NCBI RefSeq assembly: GCF_026151205.1
Contig: NC_087072.1
Coordinates: forward strand, 16,135,669-16,199,668
DNA: 64,000 nt
Reading direction: 5' to 3'
Source of the DNA: Bolinopsis microptera
Lineage: Eukaryota > Ctenophora > Tentaculata > Lobata > Bolinopsidae
The notes beneath the pieces were generated by a model. It ran no database searches, was not told the DNA's origin, and saw only the letters and a list, made by a program, of their open reading frames with translations. Positions 14,401 to 25,047 of this stretch are shown here, piece by piece. How positions within the stretch are numbered: the first letter of the stretch is position 1; each line of letters opens with the position of its first letter. Both the position numbers and the translations under genes were made by a program.

Positions 14401-14642
14401 ATCCTAGTGCTATCATTACCGTTTTATTTTTCTGGACGATAATTTTACAAAAATATCCACCAAGTAAATTAATTTAACCTTGCAACAAGGCAGTTCTTAT
14501 CATCAGGTTGGATATCCAAAGCAATGGAGTACGCGTTGATAGCCTTGACAAAATCTCCCTGTTTAGCAAGTGCGTCTCCTTCTGCTAAATAAATAGAAAA
14601 CGAGCACTTTGGTCCCTCCTCTTCCTCCACGCTATACGCCAT
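11435..14642 (-). CDS. ODAD4: ODAD4 / TTC25, outer dynein arm docking complex subunit (5' part)
   Basis: TPR protein of the ciliary outer dynein arm docking complex, which anchors dynein arms on doublet microtubules. Exons seen on the minus strand: 14,642-14,479 (start ATG at 14,642, MAYSVEEEEG), 14,316-14,075, 13,887-13,697, 13,492-13,435, about 13,163-12,880, 11,996-11,796 and about 11,673-11,594. Junction phases agree through the first four exons. Family landmarks are DKNCLVAR and YAMGDFEFAL in the N-terminal TPRs, LLGELYEDREYLEKLL, GINYLDSRLDFWRQQ and RALDNIGRTYARKGDY. The start was chosen because the upstream in-frame ATG lies in unrelated sequence and MAYS opens the conserved part. The donor of the fifth exon is unclear. 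The gene is cut by the N gap, so the C-terminal TPRs are missing here and appear only in the noisy copy at about 4.9-5.5 kb. Confidence 0.88.
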
Positions 14643-15269
14643 GATAGTCTGTGTGTGTGAAATGTACAGGTCAGTTGCAGTGTTTATTGTCATATATAGT
14701 GTGCACAATTAGATGAGAATTGTGGATATATATTCAACTTCACGCATATTTCATAGACCGTCTTGAATACTGCGTCACACAATATTCAGGGTTTTATTTC
14801 GAAGTAATTAGTATGTATGTACTTGGAAATTGCAATGAGTTAGGGAAACTTAAATCTGGATAAAAAGTAGAACTACAGCGTAAAATAAAGATCCAAAAGC
14901 TATTAAAATCTTTAACATCAATTAATTTACAAAAATCACAGCAACTCATAAATTACTAAACAAATATAAAACAACTTAACATCATATTCTTCATTCTTCT
15001 ATATTCTAGATCAGTATAACAGTTTTGGCGTTTTGCGCAATATTCTCTACATCATTAGAAAAAAAACGGATATTAGATATTGCAACCCAGAGATACTGTA
15101 AATATCATACAAGTTGGAGTTGGCAATATTACGATATTTTCATGCAGAATGTATTTGCACAGTATTTTAAAGCGTAACATTGCACCGTAGCATGACAATC
15201 TTAACAATAAAATCTCACCACGTGACCAATAAACTGTCACGTTGGACCGATTTTAAACATGCAATAAAC

Positions 15270-15283
15270 GCTGTCATGGTAAC
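15270..15283 (+). promoter_or_regulatory. X-box-like RFX site upstream of ODAD4
   Basis: GCTGTCATGGTAAC matches the RFX X-box consensus GTHNYYATRRNAAC at all positions but the second. It lies about 630 bp upstream of the ODAD4 start and 180 bp downstream of the PIERCE stop, between two ciliary genes. RFX factors drive ciliary genes across animals (established). Function at this site is inferred from match and position only. Confidence 0.4.
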
Positions 15284-15462
15284 TGTCTTGGAAATGTTGT
15301 GAGACAAGCTGTTTTGAAAAGCTCAAATTTAAAAGCACTCTCCGAGGGTAACTAGAGATGTTTTGAATTTTGGCCGAACTTTCACCAAAATTATAAAAAC
15401 GAGCGCAAAATACTCGGATATTCACAATTTGATGATTGCCCACATTTAAAAACCGCAGCATT

Positions 15463-15783
15463 TCAAATATTTTTCTCGTCCATGGAAGTGTTAAGACTTT
15501 GATTGCGGTACATACCACTCTTATTCAAATGTTCCGAGAACTTACTGGAGATGCCGTGGAATGTTTGAGGAGTTGTTTGATGACAAGGACCCAAACTACC
15601 GTACTTGTTGCTACTTGTACGGTACATGGGGTGCTGCTCCATTTCCGGGTACCCTTTCACTACATCCTTCAGGTTCCCTTCCACCTCATTGTACTTGGAG
15701 TTGAGGTTGACGTTCTCTACCTTGGCACAGGTGTAAACAGAGTTTCCAGGGTTGTGCACCGTTTCGTACTGAGACATGTCCAT
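15463..15783 (-). CDS. PIERCE1: PIERCE-family microtubule inner protein
   Basis: A 106-residue protein in one coding exon. The region from YRTSSNKYGSLGP to SSKFSEHLNKSGMYRNQSL has the spacing and key residues of PIERCE1 (C9orf116): YRTS, YGS, a proline-rich step, KFS, GM-RN and a terminal LN. PIERCE proteins sit inside the doublet microtubule lumen, help dock outer dynein arms and are needed for motile cilia. The N-terminal third is divergent. The protein stops soon after the conserved block, shorter at the C terminus than human PIERCE1; the NTSMD ending may instead suggest PIERCE2, so paralogue assignment is open. An acceptor-like TCCTGTAGCAG sits just before the ATG, suggesting a non-coding 5' exon. 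Flanked by ODAD4 and the amidoxime-reductase gene on the same strand. Confidence 0.72.
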   Translation of the reverse strand: MDMSQYETVHNPGNSVYTCAKVENVNLNSKYNEVEGNLKDVVKGYPEMEQHPMYRTSSNKYGSLGPCHQTTPQTFHGISSKFSEHLNKSGMYRNQSLNTSMDEKNI

Positions 15784-16523
15784 GATCTGCTACAGGAGGG
15801 TAAGATTATTACACAATTAGTCATTTTACTGCGGTTAACATGAGTTTGTCCCAATTACATAACTGTGCTATATATTTTCTCGGATTTCAGTCTTCTGATC
15901 TATTCAAATTTGCATCATTGAATCACGATTTTTAGTCGTTGCAACCCCTCTAAACATTAGAAACTTTAAACAAAATAAAAAAAGAGCAATATAGATCCCA
16001 AAAAAGTAAAATGATTAACAAGAATTCAAGATAAAGGGGTGTATAAAATGAGTTTAGTAAAATAACATCCAACAAAACATTTTAAAACCCGAAAAATCAA
16101 TCGAAAAAATAATTGATTATTGTAAAAGTAATTGGTTTAGATCATGGAAAGGGTCACGCAATCTAAAACGATATAAATAAATTGTAAATTCTAACAATTA
16201 TTACACGCTTCGACTTAAAAAATATACCCAAAGAAGATGTACATGGTCATTCAAGCGAGACTTAGCATGGAAATAATAAAATCATGCACTTTTAAATCGG
16301 TTCAGATTTTATGGACAAATATCAAGAATATCATCAAAAGCTAAGGGAAATAAATTGCTTTTGGAGAACTTTTAAAACATTCTCAATTTGATAATGCACA
16401 TTATAACCCATAACTGCATTTAAACATCTGCACTATGCAGCACCATAAAATGATTGTGTCCAGTAAAGAAAGACAGTTATTAAAATTACTTATTGTTAAC
16501 CAATCAGATAAAAATATGAATAA

Positions 16524-17501
16524 TCAATGAACCCTGCTTTTAACCAAGATAATTTTATCCCCGGGCTTCACGTGACCAGTCTGCTTTACAGCGAAATAGC
16601 TCCCGAACACAGGTTTATTAGTTTTCTCACATCGTGGTCGCAGTTTCCTCAGATTATTCATGGTATCCGGAGCCCTTACACCGTCGAAATTCACGTTAGT
16701 AATAAGACAGCGAGTTGTCCTATGATCGAACTCCAAGACGGTGTCTCCTATTTTTATTTCCTGCCACGTCTCATCCTCATATGCGCCTTGTCCGACTGAC
16801 ACAATGTTGGGTCTAAATCTCTCCATCTCGACATCCCAGCCAGCATCTTTGCTAAAAGCTATGAGGGACGATTCCCCGATTATATGAACGGGGTCAAGAC
16901 TTGCGATAATCATGTCTTCACCAGAGAGTGTCTTCTGTGGAGAAAACATGAGACGAACCTCTTTACCCAGGACATCAGATATCCACCTACTTGCTTTGTC
17001 GCCAACATGGCAATATTCGTTATCTTTAGGATCTTTCTCCACTTCGTAGTTCTCAACAATTTCAAATTCAGTCAAATCAATAATAAGATTAGATTGATCC
17101 TTGTGGGTCAGAAGTAATTTTGTGGAATCGTCAATCAGACTCAAATTGATAGCAAACAAAGCCTCGTGTCCATTAGCAGTATGTTTCAATCTCTCATTAG
17201 ACCCCTTGAACAACAAACACATACCTTTATCATATAAGAAACCATTAGGGCCGAGTTTCCAGGGTCCGGTTATCTTAACGGGTCTAAGAGCTCTAATAGG
17301 ATGAACAAATAGTTCAGAAACTTCTCCCACTTCCCGTTCTCCCTCCTTGAAGAAAGGACTCGTCAGACAGGACCACACGGTTAGTGAGCCTCTCATCGCT
17401 AGAAAGGGAACCCAGTAGTATCGAGCTAGTATATCATTGACGACGTCCAAGTAGCCACTCATATAAACCCCTATCAGAGATAATAGTATTAGATATGGCA
17501 A
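16524..17501 (-). CDS. MTARC1: MOSC-domain molybdenum enzyme, mARC homologue
   Basis: A 325-residue protein encoded without introns, close in length to animal mARC proteins. mARC enzymes reduce N-hydroxylated compounds at a molybdenum cofactor, taking electrons from cytochrome b5 and its reductase on the outer mitochondrial membrane. Residues 1-14 are hydrophobic (PYLILLSLIGVYM) and fit an N-terminal membrane anchor. The beta-barrel domain (VSELFVHPIRA, about 61-71; KGMCLLF, about 92-98) and the MOSC domain follow. RFRPNIV (228-234) and GDTVLEF (252-258) are typical. TTRCLIT places Cys265 at the position of the molybdenum-ligating cysteine of the family. The C-terminal FGSYF and KPGDKI motifs are present. 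Vertebrates have two paralogues; orthology to one of them cannot be decided. It sits between two ciliary genes on the same strand without an obvious functional link. Confidence 0.9.
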   Translation of the reverse strand: MPYLILLSLIGVYMSGYLDVVNDILARYYWVPFLAMRGSLTVWSCLTSPFFKEGEREVGEVSELFVHPIRALRPVKITGPWKLGPNGFLYDKGMCLLFKGSNERLKHTANGHEALFAINLSLIDDSTKLLLTHKDQSNLIIDLTEFEIVENYEVEKDPKDNEYCHVGDKASRWISDVLGKEVRLMFSPQKTLSGEDMIIASLDPVHIIGESSLIAFSKDAGWDVEMERFRPNIVSVGQGAYEDETWQEIKIGDTVLEFDHRTTRCLITNVNFDGVRAPDTMNNLRKLRPRCEKTNKPVFGSYFAVKQTGHVKPGDKIILVKSRVH

Positions 17502-18101
17502 TAGTTGGTAATTTAAATCTATATAATGAAATCGTCATATCGAAGCAGATAAAACTGTAGTTGAAATTAATTGAATAATAGTTCTTTATCGAATATATAT
17601 TATTCTTCTTCATCTGGTCGTTAAATCAATGAAACAGCTTGCGTTTAACTATTTTTCAGTATGTACAAGTAAAATCAACACTAAAATTGTATAACATCAT
17701 CGCACAGCACAGCAGCAACGAAATGCATTTACTCAATTCATGCAGATCTTTTCATTATTCATAAGTAAAGTATCAGGAAAATATTTACCTCGAAAACGGA
17801 CAATTGGATATATTATAATATGGTAAGTGGGTTTTCATACCAAAAACTGTGAAACTGGCGTGACATAATACAGTAGTTCATAAAAAAACTTCATAATAGC
17901 AAACCAATTGGGGAAATCTAAAGTCTTTTCAGATAACGTACACACTTCGCGTTGGAAAAACAGTCTGAGGCAAAATCCATCTGTCTTATCTTGAGCCATA
18001 CCCAGCAATCGCTCAAGCTATTCATTCACGAAGTGCAGCATTGGAAATGGAAACATCAAGTTTGAGTTAAATGAAAGTCCGGATAGTGCTGTGGGAGTAT
18101 T

Positions 18102-18695
18102 CTATTGGGCAGCATTAGCTTTCATCTTGTTCTGGACTGGAAGATATAGTTTGAACTCAGCTGGCAGCTCATCCTCGGAGTAGAGACGGTCAGAGAAGTA
18201 CACTCTCCTGATTCTGCAGTTGGCGTGGATTTGCACTCGCAGGGTCTCGATGTAGTTGGTACCGTATGCTCGTCGTGTGAAGTCAGACAAGTTGAACTGG
18301 ATCTGGTTCCATCCATCGTCGAGTCTCATGGGCATGGTACAAATGAAGGGCTTCACTCTGGTAGTCGACTGGTAGTTTGAAGCTCGGAACCTTCTTCTGA
18401 CGTTCTTGTCATCCAAAACTTGGACCTCGAAGGTGAAGTATTTCTTCATGTTTTTGATGATCATTACCAGGAAGGGGAGTTTGATTCCAAGGGTGTTCTT
18501 TGGGTCAGCAGGACAAGTGATGTAGGTTGTACTCACATTTGTACCAACAATTTCTAAAACTAGAGACTGGATGTCATTATCTGTTATCCTCTTGATGTGA
18601 CCATTACGTACTTTCTTGTCCCAAATTTGAAGAGGCTTGCTACCTATACTGTAGAGAATGGACAGGAATCCTGACTGGAATGTGTTCTTGAACAT
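18102..18695 (-). CDS. CFAP20: CFAP20, cilia- and flagella-associated protein 20
   Basis: A 197-residue protein almost identical along its length to animal CFAP20 (about 193 residues), one of the most conserved ciliary proteins. It begins [18 protein letters not shown] and keeps the [11 protein letters not shown] and [15 protein letters not shown] segments. CFAP20 is a microtubule inner protein at the doublet inner junction and also affects tubulin modification and ciliary beating. The open frame is uninterrupted; a retrocopy is possible, but the intact frame and conservation argue for a functional gene. An acceptor-like TCTTTAGGTAACG just before the ATG suggests an upstream non-coding exon. 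First in transcription order of the four-gene minus-strand block. Confidence 0.97.
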   Translation of the reverse strand: MFKNTFQSGFLSILYSIGSKPLQIWDKKVRNGHIKRITDNDIQSLVLEIVGTNVSTTYITCPADPKNTLGIKLPFLVMIIKNMKKYFTFEVQVLDDKNVRRRFRASNYQSTTRVKPFICTMPMRLDDGWNQIQFNLSDFTRRAYGTNYIETLRVQIHANCRIRRVYFSDRLYSEDELPAEFKLYLPVQNKMKANAAQ

Positions 18696-21056
18696 GGTTG
18701 CGTTACCTAAAGATTGAAGTAGATATATTAGTTGAATAGGTACGGTCTAATGTTAATTGAGAAAGAAATCATCTACTTTCCGTCGCGTGGGGAACATAAC
18801 TATGGAATTAATACACAAATCATATAATGGGAATAGGGTTGTGTTAACAAGGATTCGACTATCATCAAAATATAGCATGGAAACGAGGATATCATCTCTA
18901 TTATAAATCGAAGTTCGAATAGTTAATTTGGAGGTCAAACTTTAAAGATGCATTGGAAAAGTTTTAAATGTTTAATTTTGATATAATATTTATTATAATC
19001 CTAAAAAGAAAATTAAAGCCATGTAATACTTGGCAAATCTATATTATGCTAAGGAGTAATGGAGGTACACGCTGGGCAACGTAGTCCAAGCAAGTAAGAA
19101 GAAAATCAACATTATTTCTGCTGCTATGAGAGTCAAACCCCAACAGACCCTATATTTGCAATTTTGATATGCGATAGTTTTACAAATTTTGCAGAGATTG
19201 ATCAGCGCATGGGAAGCATTCAATCATGCAATTGTGATTAGGCGCGAACTTAGCACTGCAAGACCCTAAAAGAGGCAACTAACAGAATCAATTCGGTGTC
19301 AAGTAAACATACAATTTTCGAACACTCCTATCATCTCCTGAAAAACAAACGAATGATCATCGGCAAGAAAATTCTTAAGTTGGTAAAAGTTTACCGACTT
19401 AACTGTATGATTCTAGAGTCGAGAAATTGAGCTTTAATTAGAACCACACTGAAAATATCCGGATATAAACAAATACCAAATAAACTTTTTAAACAGGAAT
19501 GATATCATGAGTGATACATACAGAAGTTACGGAGTAGCGAAATGCCCAGTGGCGGGTGTCTACAGCAGACTGAAATATTTCACCACGGTGATAGGAAAAA
19601 CATGGCAACCGAATTACTCCGCAAACGTTCGCGCACAGATCGAAATATTGATAAATTTTGCGCGCGGCGTAAATTCACTATATACTTAAAATACAGTCGC
19701 CACATCTTCTAAACTAAATCACTGAGCCAAATATTTATCCACACAAATCTATCATGCTTTCACAATAAAACTATATATACAGTGAAAATTCATCAATTTT
19801 TTAGTCAACATAAAGTTTAACTGTTTTTACAATTTATGTAATAAAACTAGTTTATACCATTTTGTTTGCTGTTCTCGCCAGTGCAACAAGTTTAGAAAAC
19901 TAATAAAAATGAAAAAAAGCGCCACGCATAAAAATAACGTGCCAGGTAAATAAATGCATCAATATTATAATATTCATAATGCAGTTGTTAAATTGTTGTT
20001 ATCGGGTGAATACTCGTAAAATATTTTTTCGAATATTAATTAAACTGTCCCCAGAAACTCTTACTGGATGGAACCTAACTTTGAAAGTAAAAGAGTTAGA
20101 GTTTTTTTGATACATGTTACGTATTCGGCGGCGAAAAGTGGCATGTAATGCAACGTATGACGTATCAAAAGATTTCCGGTTTTTTGCAACATGTACGTCT
20201 TGTAAAAGTAACGTTTCCCTCCAGGGGGAACATTTAAAACAACGTAAATTTGGAGTTATCTACAAATCTCCAGAAAAGTGTCATTTTGGGCCGATCAAAA
20301 GTTTGCAACTTTAACTTTGCAGATTCCTAGTGTACTCTGATTGGCTGAATTGTGTCACGTGCTGGCTGCTTTAAGATTGGAATGCGCCATGACGCGTGCA
20401 AATCACTTACCTGGGGACCCCAGGCTAATATGTTCATTTCACATAGCCATGTGCCTACGCGTACTGCGTGACGCGCTTGTTTCACAAGTAGGATAGGCAC
20501 ATACAGATCAGCACACATAAGATGGTACGTGTGCGCGCGCGCAGTGCTGACAGTTGCGTCGTATTTAACCCCGGGTGCACGTACATCGTGTGCGATTATT
20601 TATACTTATCGAAGGCTATAAATGCCTCTTGTTTATTTTAATTTGGTATTGTTCACTTTTAGACGATAAAATACAGGAATTGCGGTATAATAATACGAAT
20701 AATTAAGATTGTACGATCACAATACATCACGAAACAGTATCAACTACCTCGCTACTTATCAACTTACACTATGTACTATGCGACAAAGATACACAATGCA
20801 ATATTTATATACTTATAGAATAAACGAAACACAGTATTCAGTATTTACTAGCACTACCCCGCTACTAGTAGTAGTACTACAACTTAATGCGACAAAGGTC
20901 AAAGATATTGTATAAAATATAACTAAATAAACAATACGGTGCCCATGCCTGAGCTTTATAAAACTGGAAACACTTCTCAGATTAATTATTTTGCTTCTCA
21001 AAAACAATTACAAACTAACAATTTTCGACGTTAAACAGCTACATTAAACATTAACA
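18696..21056. other. Intergenic region upstream of CFAP20
   Basis: No coding region is supported. An X-box half-site (GGTTGCCATG, minus strand, near 19,602) lies about 900 bp upstream of CFAP20. The stretch 20,330-20,600 is locally CpG-rich (GTGTGCGCGCGCGCAG near 20,528) and could be a promoter or an old mobile element; nothing downstream is clearly driven by it. Confidence 0.35.
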
Positions 21057-24000
21057 TTACACTTCACAATCCGAAAGAAAGGGGCTCGTCGCTGCAGGCC
21101 TGACTTTGACTTCATCCTGAAAAAGTACATGTCATTTAGGTACCGCGACAATTGTGAATTGACCCCCCGACAATTGACCCCCTATGTAATTACACTGGGG
21201 TCAATTGTCGCGAAATCTAGGGTTTAGTACGACAATTGGCCCCCCGAAAATTGACCCCCTACCTATGTAATTAAACTAGGGTCAATTGTCGCGAAATCTA
21301 GGACTTAGTACGACAATTGACCCCCATGTAATTACACTGGGTCAATTGATCGGGTTAGGGTCAGGGTCAGGGTCAGGGTCAGAGTCAGTGGTCAGGGTCA
21401 GGGTCCTGGATCAGGGTCAGGGTCAGGGTCAGGGTCAGGGTTAGGCCTAGGGTTAGGGTCCTGGGTCAGGGTCAGGGTCAGGGTCAGGGTCAGGGTCAGG
21501 GTCAGGGTCAGGGTCAGGGTCAGGGTCAGGGTCAGGGTCAGGGTCAGGGTCAAGGTCAGGGTCCTGGATCAGGGTCAGGGTCAGGGTCAGGGTCAGGGTC
21601 AGGGTCAGGGTCAGGGTTAATTGTATTAAATTATATTGTCGGGGGGTTAATTGTCGGGGGGTAAATTGTCGCCCACCCGTCATTTAATGTAATTACATAA
21701 TACAATATAATACATAATACAATGTAAATGTTGCTGTTACAAAATGTATAGCTGAAGGCAGATCTGGGAGGGTCTGGGCACAATATTATATTGCTATTAT
21801 ATTATCATCTGCACACTTATACTTTAACTTAGCTTAAACTAATTACAACACTACAAATCCATTACATTTATTGAGGATATGAGTATGACGTAGTTATGTC
21901 GATACGTTATTCAACTATTTATTTCTATTAGAATCTGTCTTCACTAAGTCTATTTAGAGACAATCAGAAATTTGAATCATTTATCAAGACATTATACTTA
22001 TACATCACAAAACCTCCGACTTGATTTACAACTTAACTTCACAAACACTAATCATATAATACAAACTTACTCTGTCGGTTATCATACTATAATTCAAGGC
22101 AACATTAGCGTCCGTGAATTGATCTCTGCAGGAGCCCTCCCTTACTAAAACTTGTGTCTTCATCTGCCGTATTACTTGGGAATATCGCCGGTCTCAGCTT
22201 CAAACATAAAGGTATGATATTCAATAGACGCCGCTCTGCAAACGTCACCTGAAAAGGGATAAGTAGATAGAGCTCCTTATAATCCCTGACTACGACAGGG
22301 AGCTGAAGGCAGATCTGGGAGGGTCTGGGCACAATATTATATTGCTATATTATCATCTGCACACTTATTCTTAGTTTTAAACTAATTACAACACTACAAA
22401 TCCATTACATTTATTGAGGATATGAGTATGACGTAGTTATGTCGATACGTTATTCAACTATTTATTTCTATTAGAATCTGTCTTCACTAAGTCTATTTAG
22501 AGACAATCAGAAATTTGAATCATTTATCAAGACATTATACTTATACATCACAAAACCTCCGACTTGATTTACAACTTAACTTCACAAACACTAATCATAT
22601 AATACAAACTTACTCTGTCGGTTATCATACTATAATTCAAGGCAACATTAGCGTCCGTGAATTGATCTCTGCAGGAGCCCTCCCTTACTAAAACTTGTGT
22701 CTTCATCTGCCGTATTACTTGGGAATATCGCCGGTCTCAGCTTCAAACATAAAGGTATGATATTCAATAGACGCCGCTCTGCAAACGTCACCTTATCACC
22801 TACCTGAAACAGATTTTAAGATAAGCAACTAAATAAAGATTCGTTGAGATTCTGAGTTTCTGCCCTGACGGCTAACCAAATAAAATTTGGTCGGACAGAC
22901 TCATCTCGCATATTAGGAAAAGCAGCTGAGGTTTAAGATATTTACCTTCTTTCAGATTTCTTTTTTAGACTGAACTAAACTTTAAACGATAACCTCTGAA
23001 TGATCTGAACAACTAACTTTAAGGACATCGATCCTAAGAAATGGCCGTTTTTAAAAGCTTTAAAAAATTTCAAAGGGTCTACACAATGTCAATAACGCGC
23101 GGCCGGCTGGCGCTAGATATTGTAAAAGGCTTACGATTTTTTCCTTTATTCATCAGAAAGTCAATGTGGCAGACATAAAGAGCTAAAACTCTGTCAAAGC
23201 TTCTAGATCAATCTTTCGATACTGTTTAGGCGGGAACTACAGGAGGTGCTATTTTCAGGTCCGTCTAGATCTCTGATAGGAAAAGTTAGTGGATCACTGG
23301 ATCCGTCCGCGTCCCTGAAGTGAAACAAATGTTACTATCTTGCAAATGTTAACCATTTTATTTCGATTAGAATCGAATTTAACATACTTAAACTTGATAT
23401 GATGCAATAATGAGGTACGTGTAAAAATCAAGGGTATCCCTCGAGCCAGTTCAGCTTGTGTAATATAACAAAATAAATAGGGAAAAATAAGGGAGAGTAC
23501 CTGGTGCCATGCTGTGTCCACAGAAGCGCTGAGGATAAATTCAGTGAGCATTAGTTGGAAAGGATTGTCATCAGTTACTGTGTGAGTTAGTGTTGTGGTG
23601 GACGAAAGGATAAGCCGCTGATCAGGGATATAGGCCCCTCCTCACGAACTCTCTGCTGTGTTGGCGCAACGAGTGAGACTTTGGGGTGGTCAAAAGATGT
23701 GATGGCCCCGTCAAGTCTTGGTGAAACTCAACATAGGTCAGATAGGTAGAAAACAATGCCATTGGAAAACTCTATCCAATGCAATAGTCACATTATAGTC
23801 ATTTCTAGAAAAAAAAAAACCTGGTTAATGTTGTTTAATGTGAGAGAATAAGATAAAAGAGTCGACCAATTTTTGTCAGTGTAAATATTGTCAAACAGCG
23901 GGCTCCAAAATCGTCTAGGGGGAAAGAGCCCTGAATATCAGCTATCTGCCTTAGTACCTTGGCTCTAAAGTCTAAATTATGCAGCGATGACGACATAAAA

Positions 24001-24071
24001 AGTCGCTGTATCATGGCAAATCTTGCTTTGTCAGAACTAAAAGAAGGTTTAGGAGCAAAGTAAATATCAGA
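21057..24071 (-). CDS. Unrecognised minus-strand gene, partial exon model
   Basis: Several short open exons with good splice sites lie in order on the minus strand. Exon 24,071-23,958 is exactly 38 codons (SDIYFAPKPSFSSDKARF... then donor AAG|GTACTA). Exon about 23,690-23,501 includes TVTDDNPFQLMLTEFILSAS and ends CAG|GTACTC. Exon 22,803-22,689 follows TGTTTCAG, begins VGDKVTFAERRLLNIIP and ends before GTAAGG. The third exon is in frame with the second. A tandem copy of it lies at 22,248-22,146. A possible last exon with a stop lies at 21,116-21,057 after TTTTTCAG, but its phase does not follow from the donor used above. I do not recognise the protein, and the start and other exons were not found. 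The exon calls rest on splice signals and composition only. Confidence 0.35.
21140..21678. mobile_element. Non-autonomous TIR element filled with TCAGGG repeats
   Basis: Both ends carry related inverted termini built from GCGACAATT and ACCCCCCGACAATT. The element is flanked by the identical 8-bp duplication GTCATTTA at 21,132-21,139 and 21,679-21,686. Inside the left end, a roughly 65-100-bp unit (GACAATTG-CCCCC ... GGTCAATTGTCGCGAAATC) repeats about three times. The core from 21,354 to 21,617 is a TCAGGG hexamer array with a few TTAGGG units. An 8-bp duplication is typical of hAT elements among others, but the ends lack an obvious hAT signature, so the superfamily is open. Confidence 0.75.
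21354..21617 (+). repeat. Telomere-like TCAGGG hexamer array
   Basis: Near-uninterrupted GGGTCA hexamers, one base different from the animal telomere repeat TTAGGG, with a few true GGGTTA units at both ends (near 21,354, 21,440 and 21,615) and occasional GGGTCCTGGATCA interruptions. It encodes Asp-Pro or Leu-Thr repeats in some frames, which have no coding meaning. The G-strand has regular GGG tracts able to form G-quadruplexes. Confidence 0.9.
21751..22793. repeat. Tandem duplication of about 0.5 kb (two copies)
   Basis: Copy 1 (21,751-22,248) and copy 2 (22,302-22,793) share the same order of sequence with few differences. The main one is a short indel zone near 21,800 / 22,350, and a junction of about 50 bp separates the copies. 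The duplicated unit contains the predicted exon beginning TFAERRLLN. High identity implies a recent event or an assembly error at a tandem repeat. Confidence 0.9.
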
Positions 24072-24154
24072 CTTAAGATATGAAAGCACAGAAAGACTGA
24101 GTCAAATGTACAATTGTAGCTGCTGTCAGCTATTCTGCATCAAATAAAATATTA

Positions 24155-24703
24155 AGGGGCCATCTACTTAGGACGTCCAGCAAAAAGGGAGGGGGAGGTG
24201 GTTTTGGAATTTCGGACAAATCCGGACAGTGATAGGAAGTGGTTTCTGAAAATCCGGACGTCCGGAAATTTTGGCAGAATTAACGAAAAAGTCGCATTTA
24301 TTTCAACTCTTTGACACTAATTACTCAGTAAGTTTAGATCCCTGTATTTTGAACGAGAAGTCGTTTCCCAGAGCAGCTCATGAGAGCCGAGACACAACTC
24401 GCATATTCTGCTACTGCCTTAAAACTTATTCCATTGGATGGCTACCTACTTAAGTACCTTAATGTAACTGTGCTAAACTTGTTCGACACTAAATGTATTA
24501 TTGTCTATTCTAAGTGACTACACATTTTATTAACAATGAATTTGAGTTGGTTTTATTTGTACTCTTTAAAGTAGCTGGAAATCCGGACGTCCGGGGGAGG
24601 GGGTTTGAAAATTCGGACACACCCGGACAGGGGGAGGGGGTGCTCCCCGGGGCCGGTCTGAAAATCTGCAATTTTGACGGACGTCCCAAGTAGATGGCCC
24701 CTA
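24155..24703. mobile_element. MITE with GGGGCCATC termini, PIF/Harbinger-like
   Basis: Inverted termini GGGGCCATCTACTTAGGACG at about 24,156 and its complement ending near 24,701 (one mismatch) enclose about 545 bp. The flanks read TAA on both sides, a 3-bp duplication of the kind made by PIF/Harbinger elements. Subterminal blocks CCGGACGTCCGG and GGGAGGGGG are repeated toward both ends. There is no transposase. Confidence 0.75.
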
Positions 24704-25047
24704 AAGTCTAAACAAAAGTTCTCAAAACGTACACAACGAGAGAGTGTCGACCTACATGTCAATGAAACAGACTGTTTCACTGTTTGAGACAACACGTGTG
24801 TTTGCGCGCAATTCTGGAATAATCCGAGAGATGAACTGTAGCGAGTGTAACTTTAGTGTGCAGATGAGTGTGTACTTCGATGTATACTATTTCTGCACGT
24901 ACAGGATCCTTTGTAAGGGGTCATTCACATATTTAGTTATCACTCACTTTGCTAACCAATACAGCAATACTGGGGTAGGTTCACTGATAGTGTTTCTCAG
25001 AGATATAGATGGCTGTAAATTATGCTAATAAATATATAAAAATAAAT

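Noticed and set aside
18102..18695. CFAP20 as a processed retrocopy
   Set aside because: It is intronless, but the frame is fully intact and highly conserved, a possible upstream non-coding exon acceptor is present, and no poly(A) tail or target duplication was seen.
21354..21617. True telomere or chromosome-fusion scar
   Set aside because: The repeat is mostly TCAGGG, lies inside inverted termini with an 8-bp target duplication and is flanked by ordinary sequence.
21453..21683. Asp-Pro repeat open frame
   Set aside because: It is just the hexamer array read in one frame; other frames give Leu-Thr repeats.
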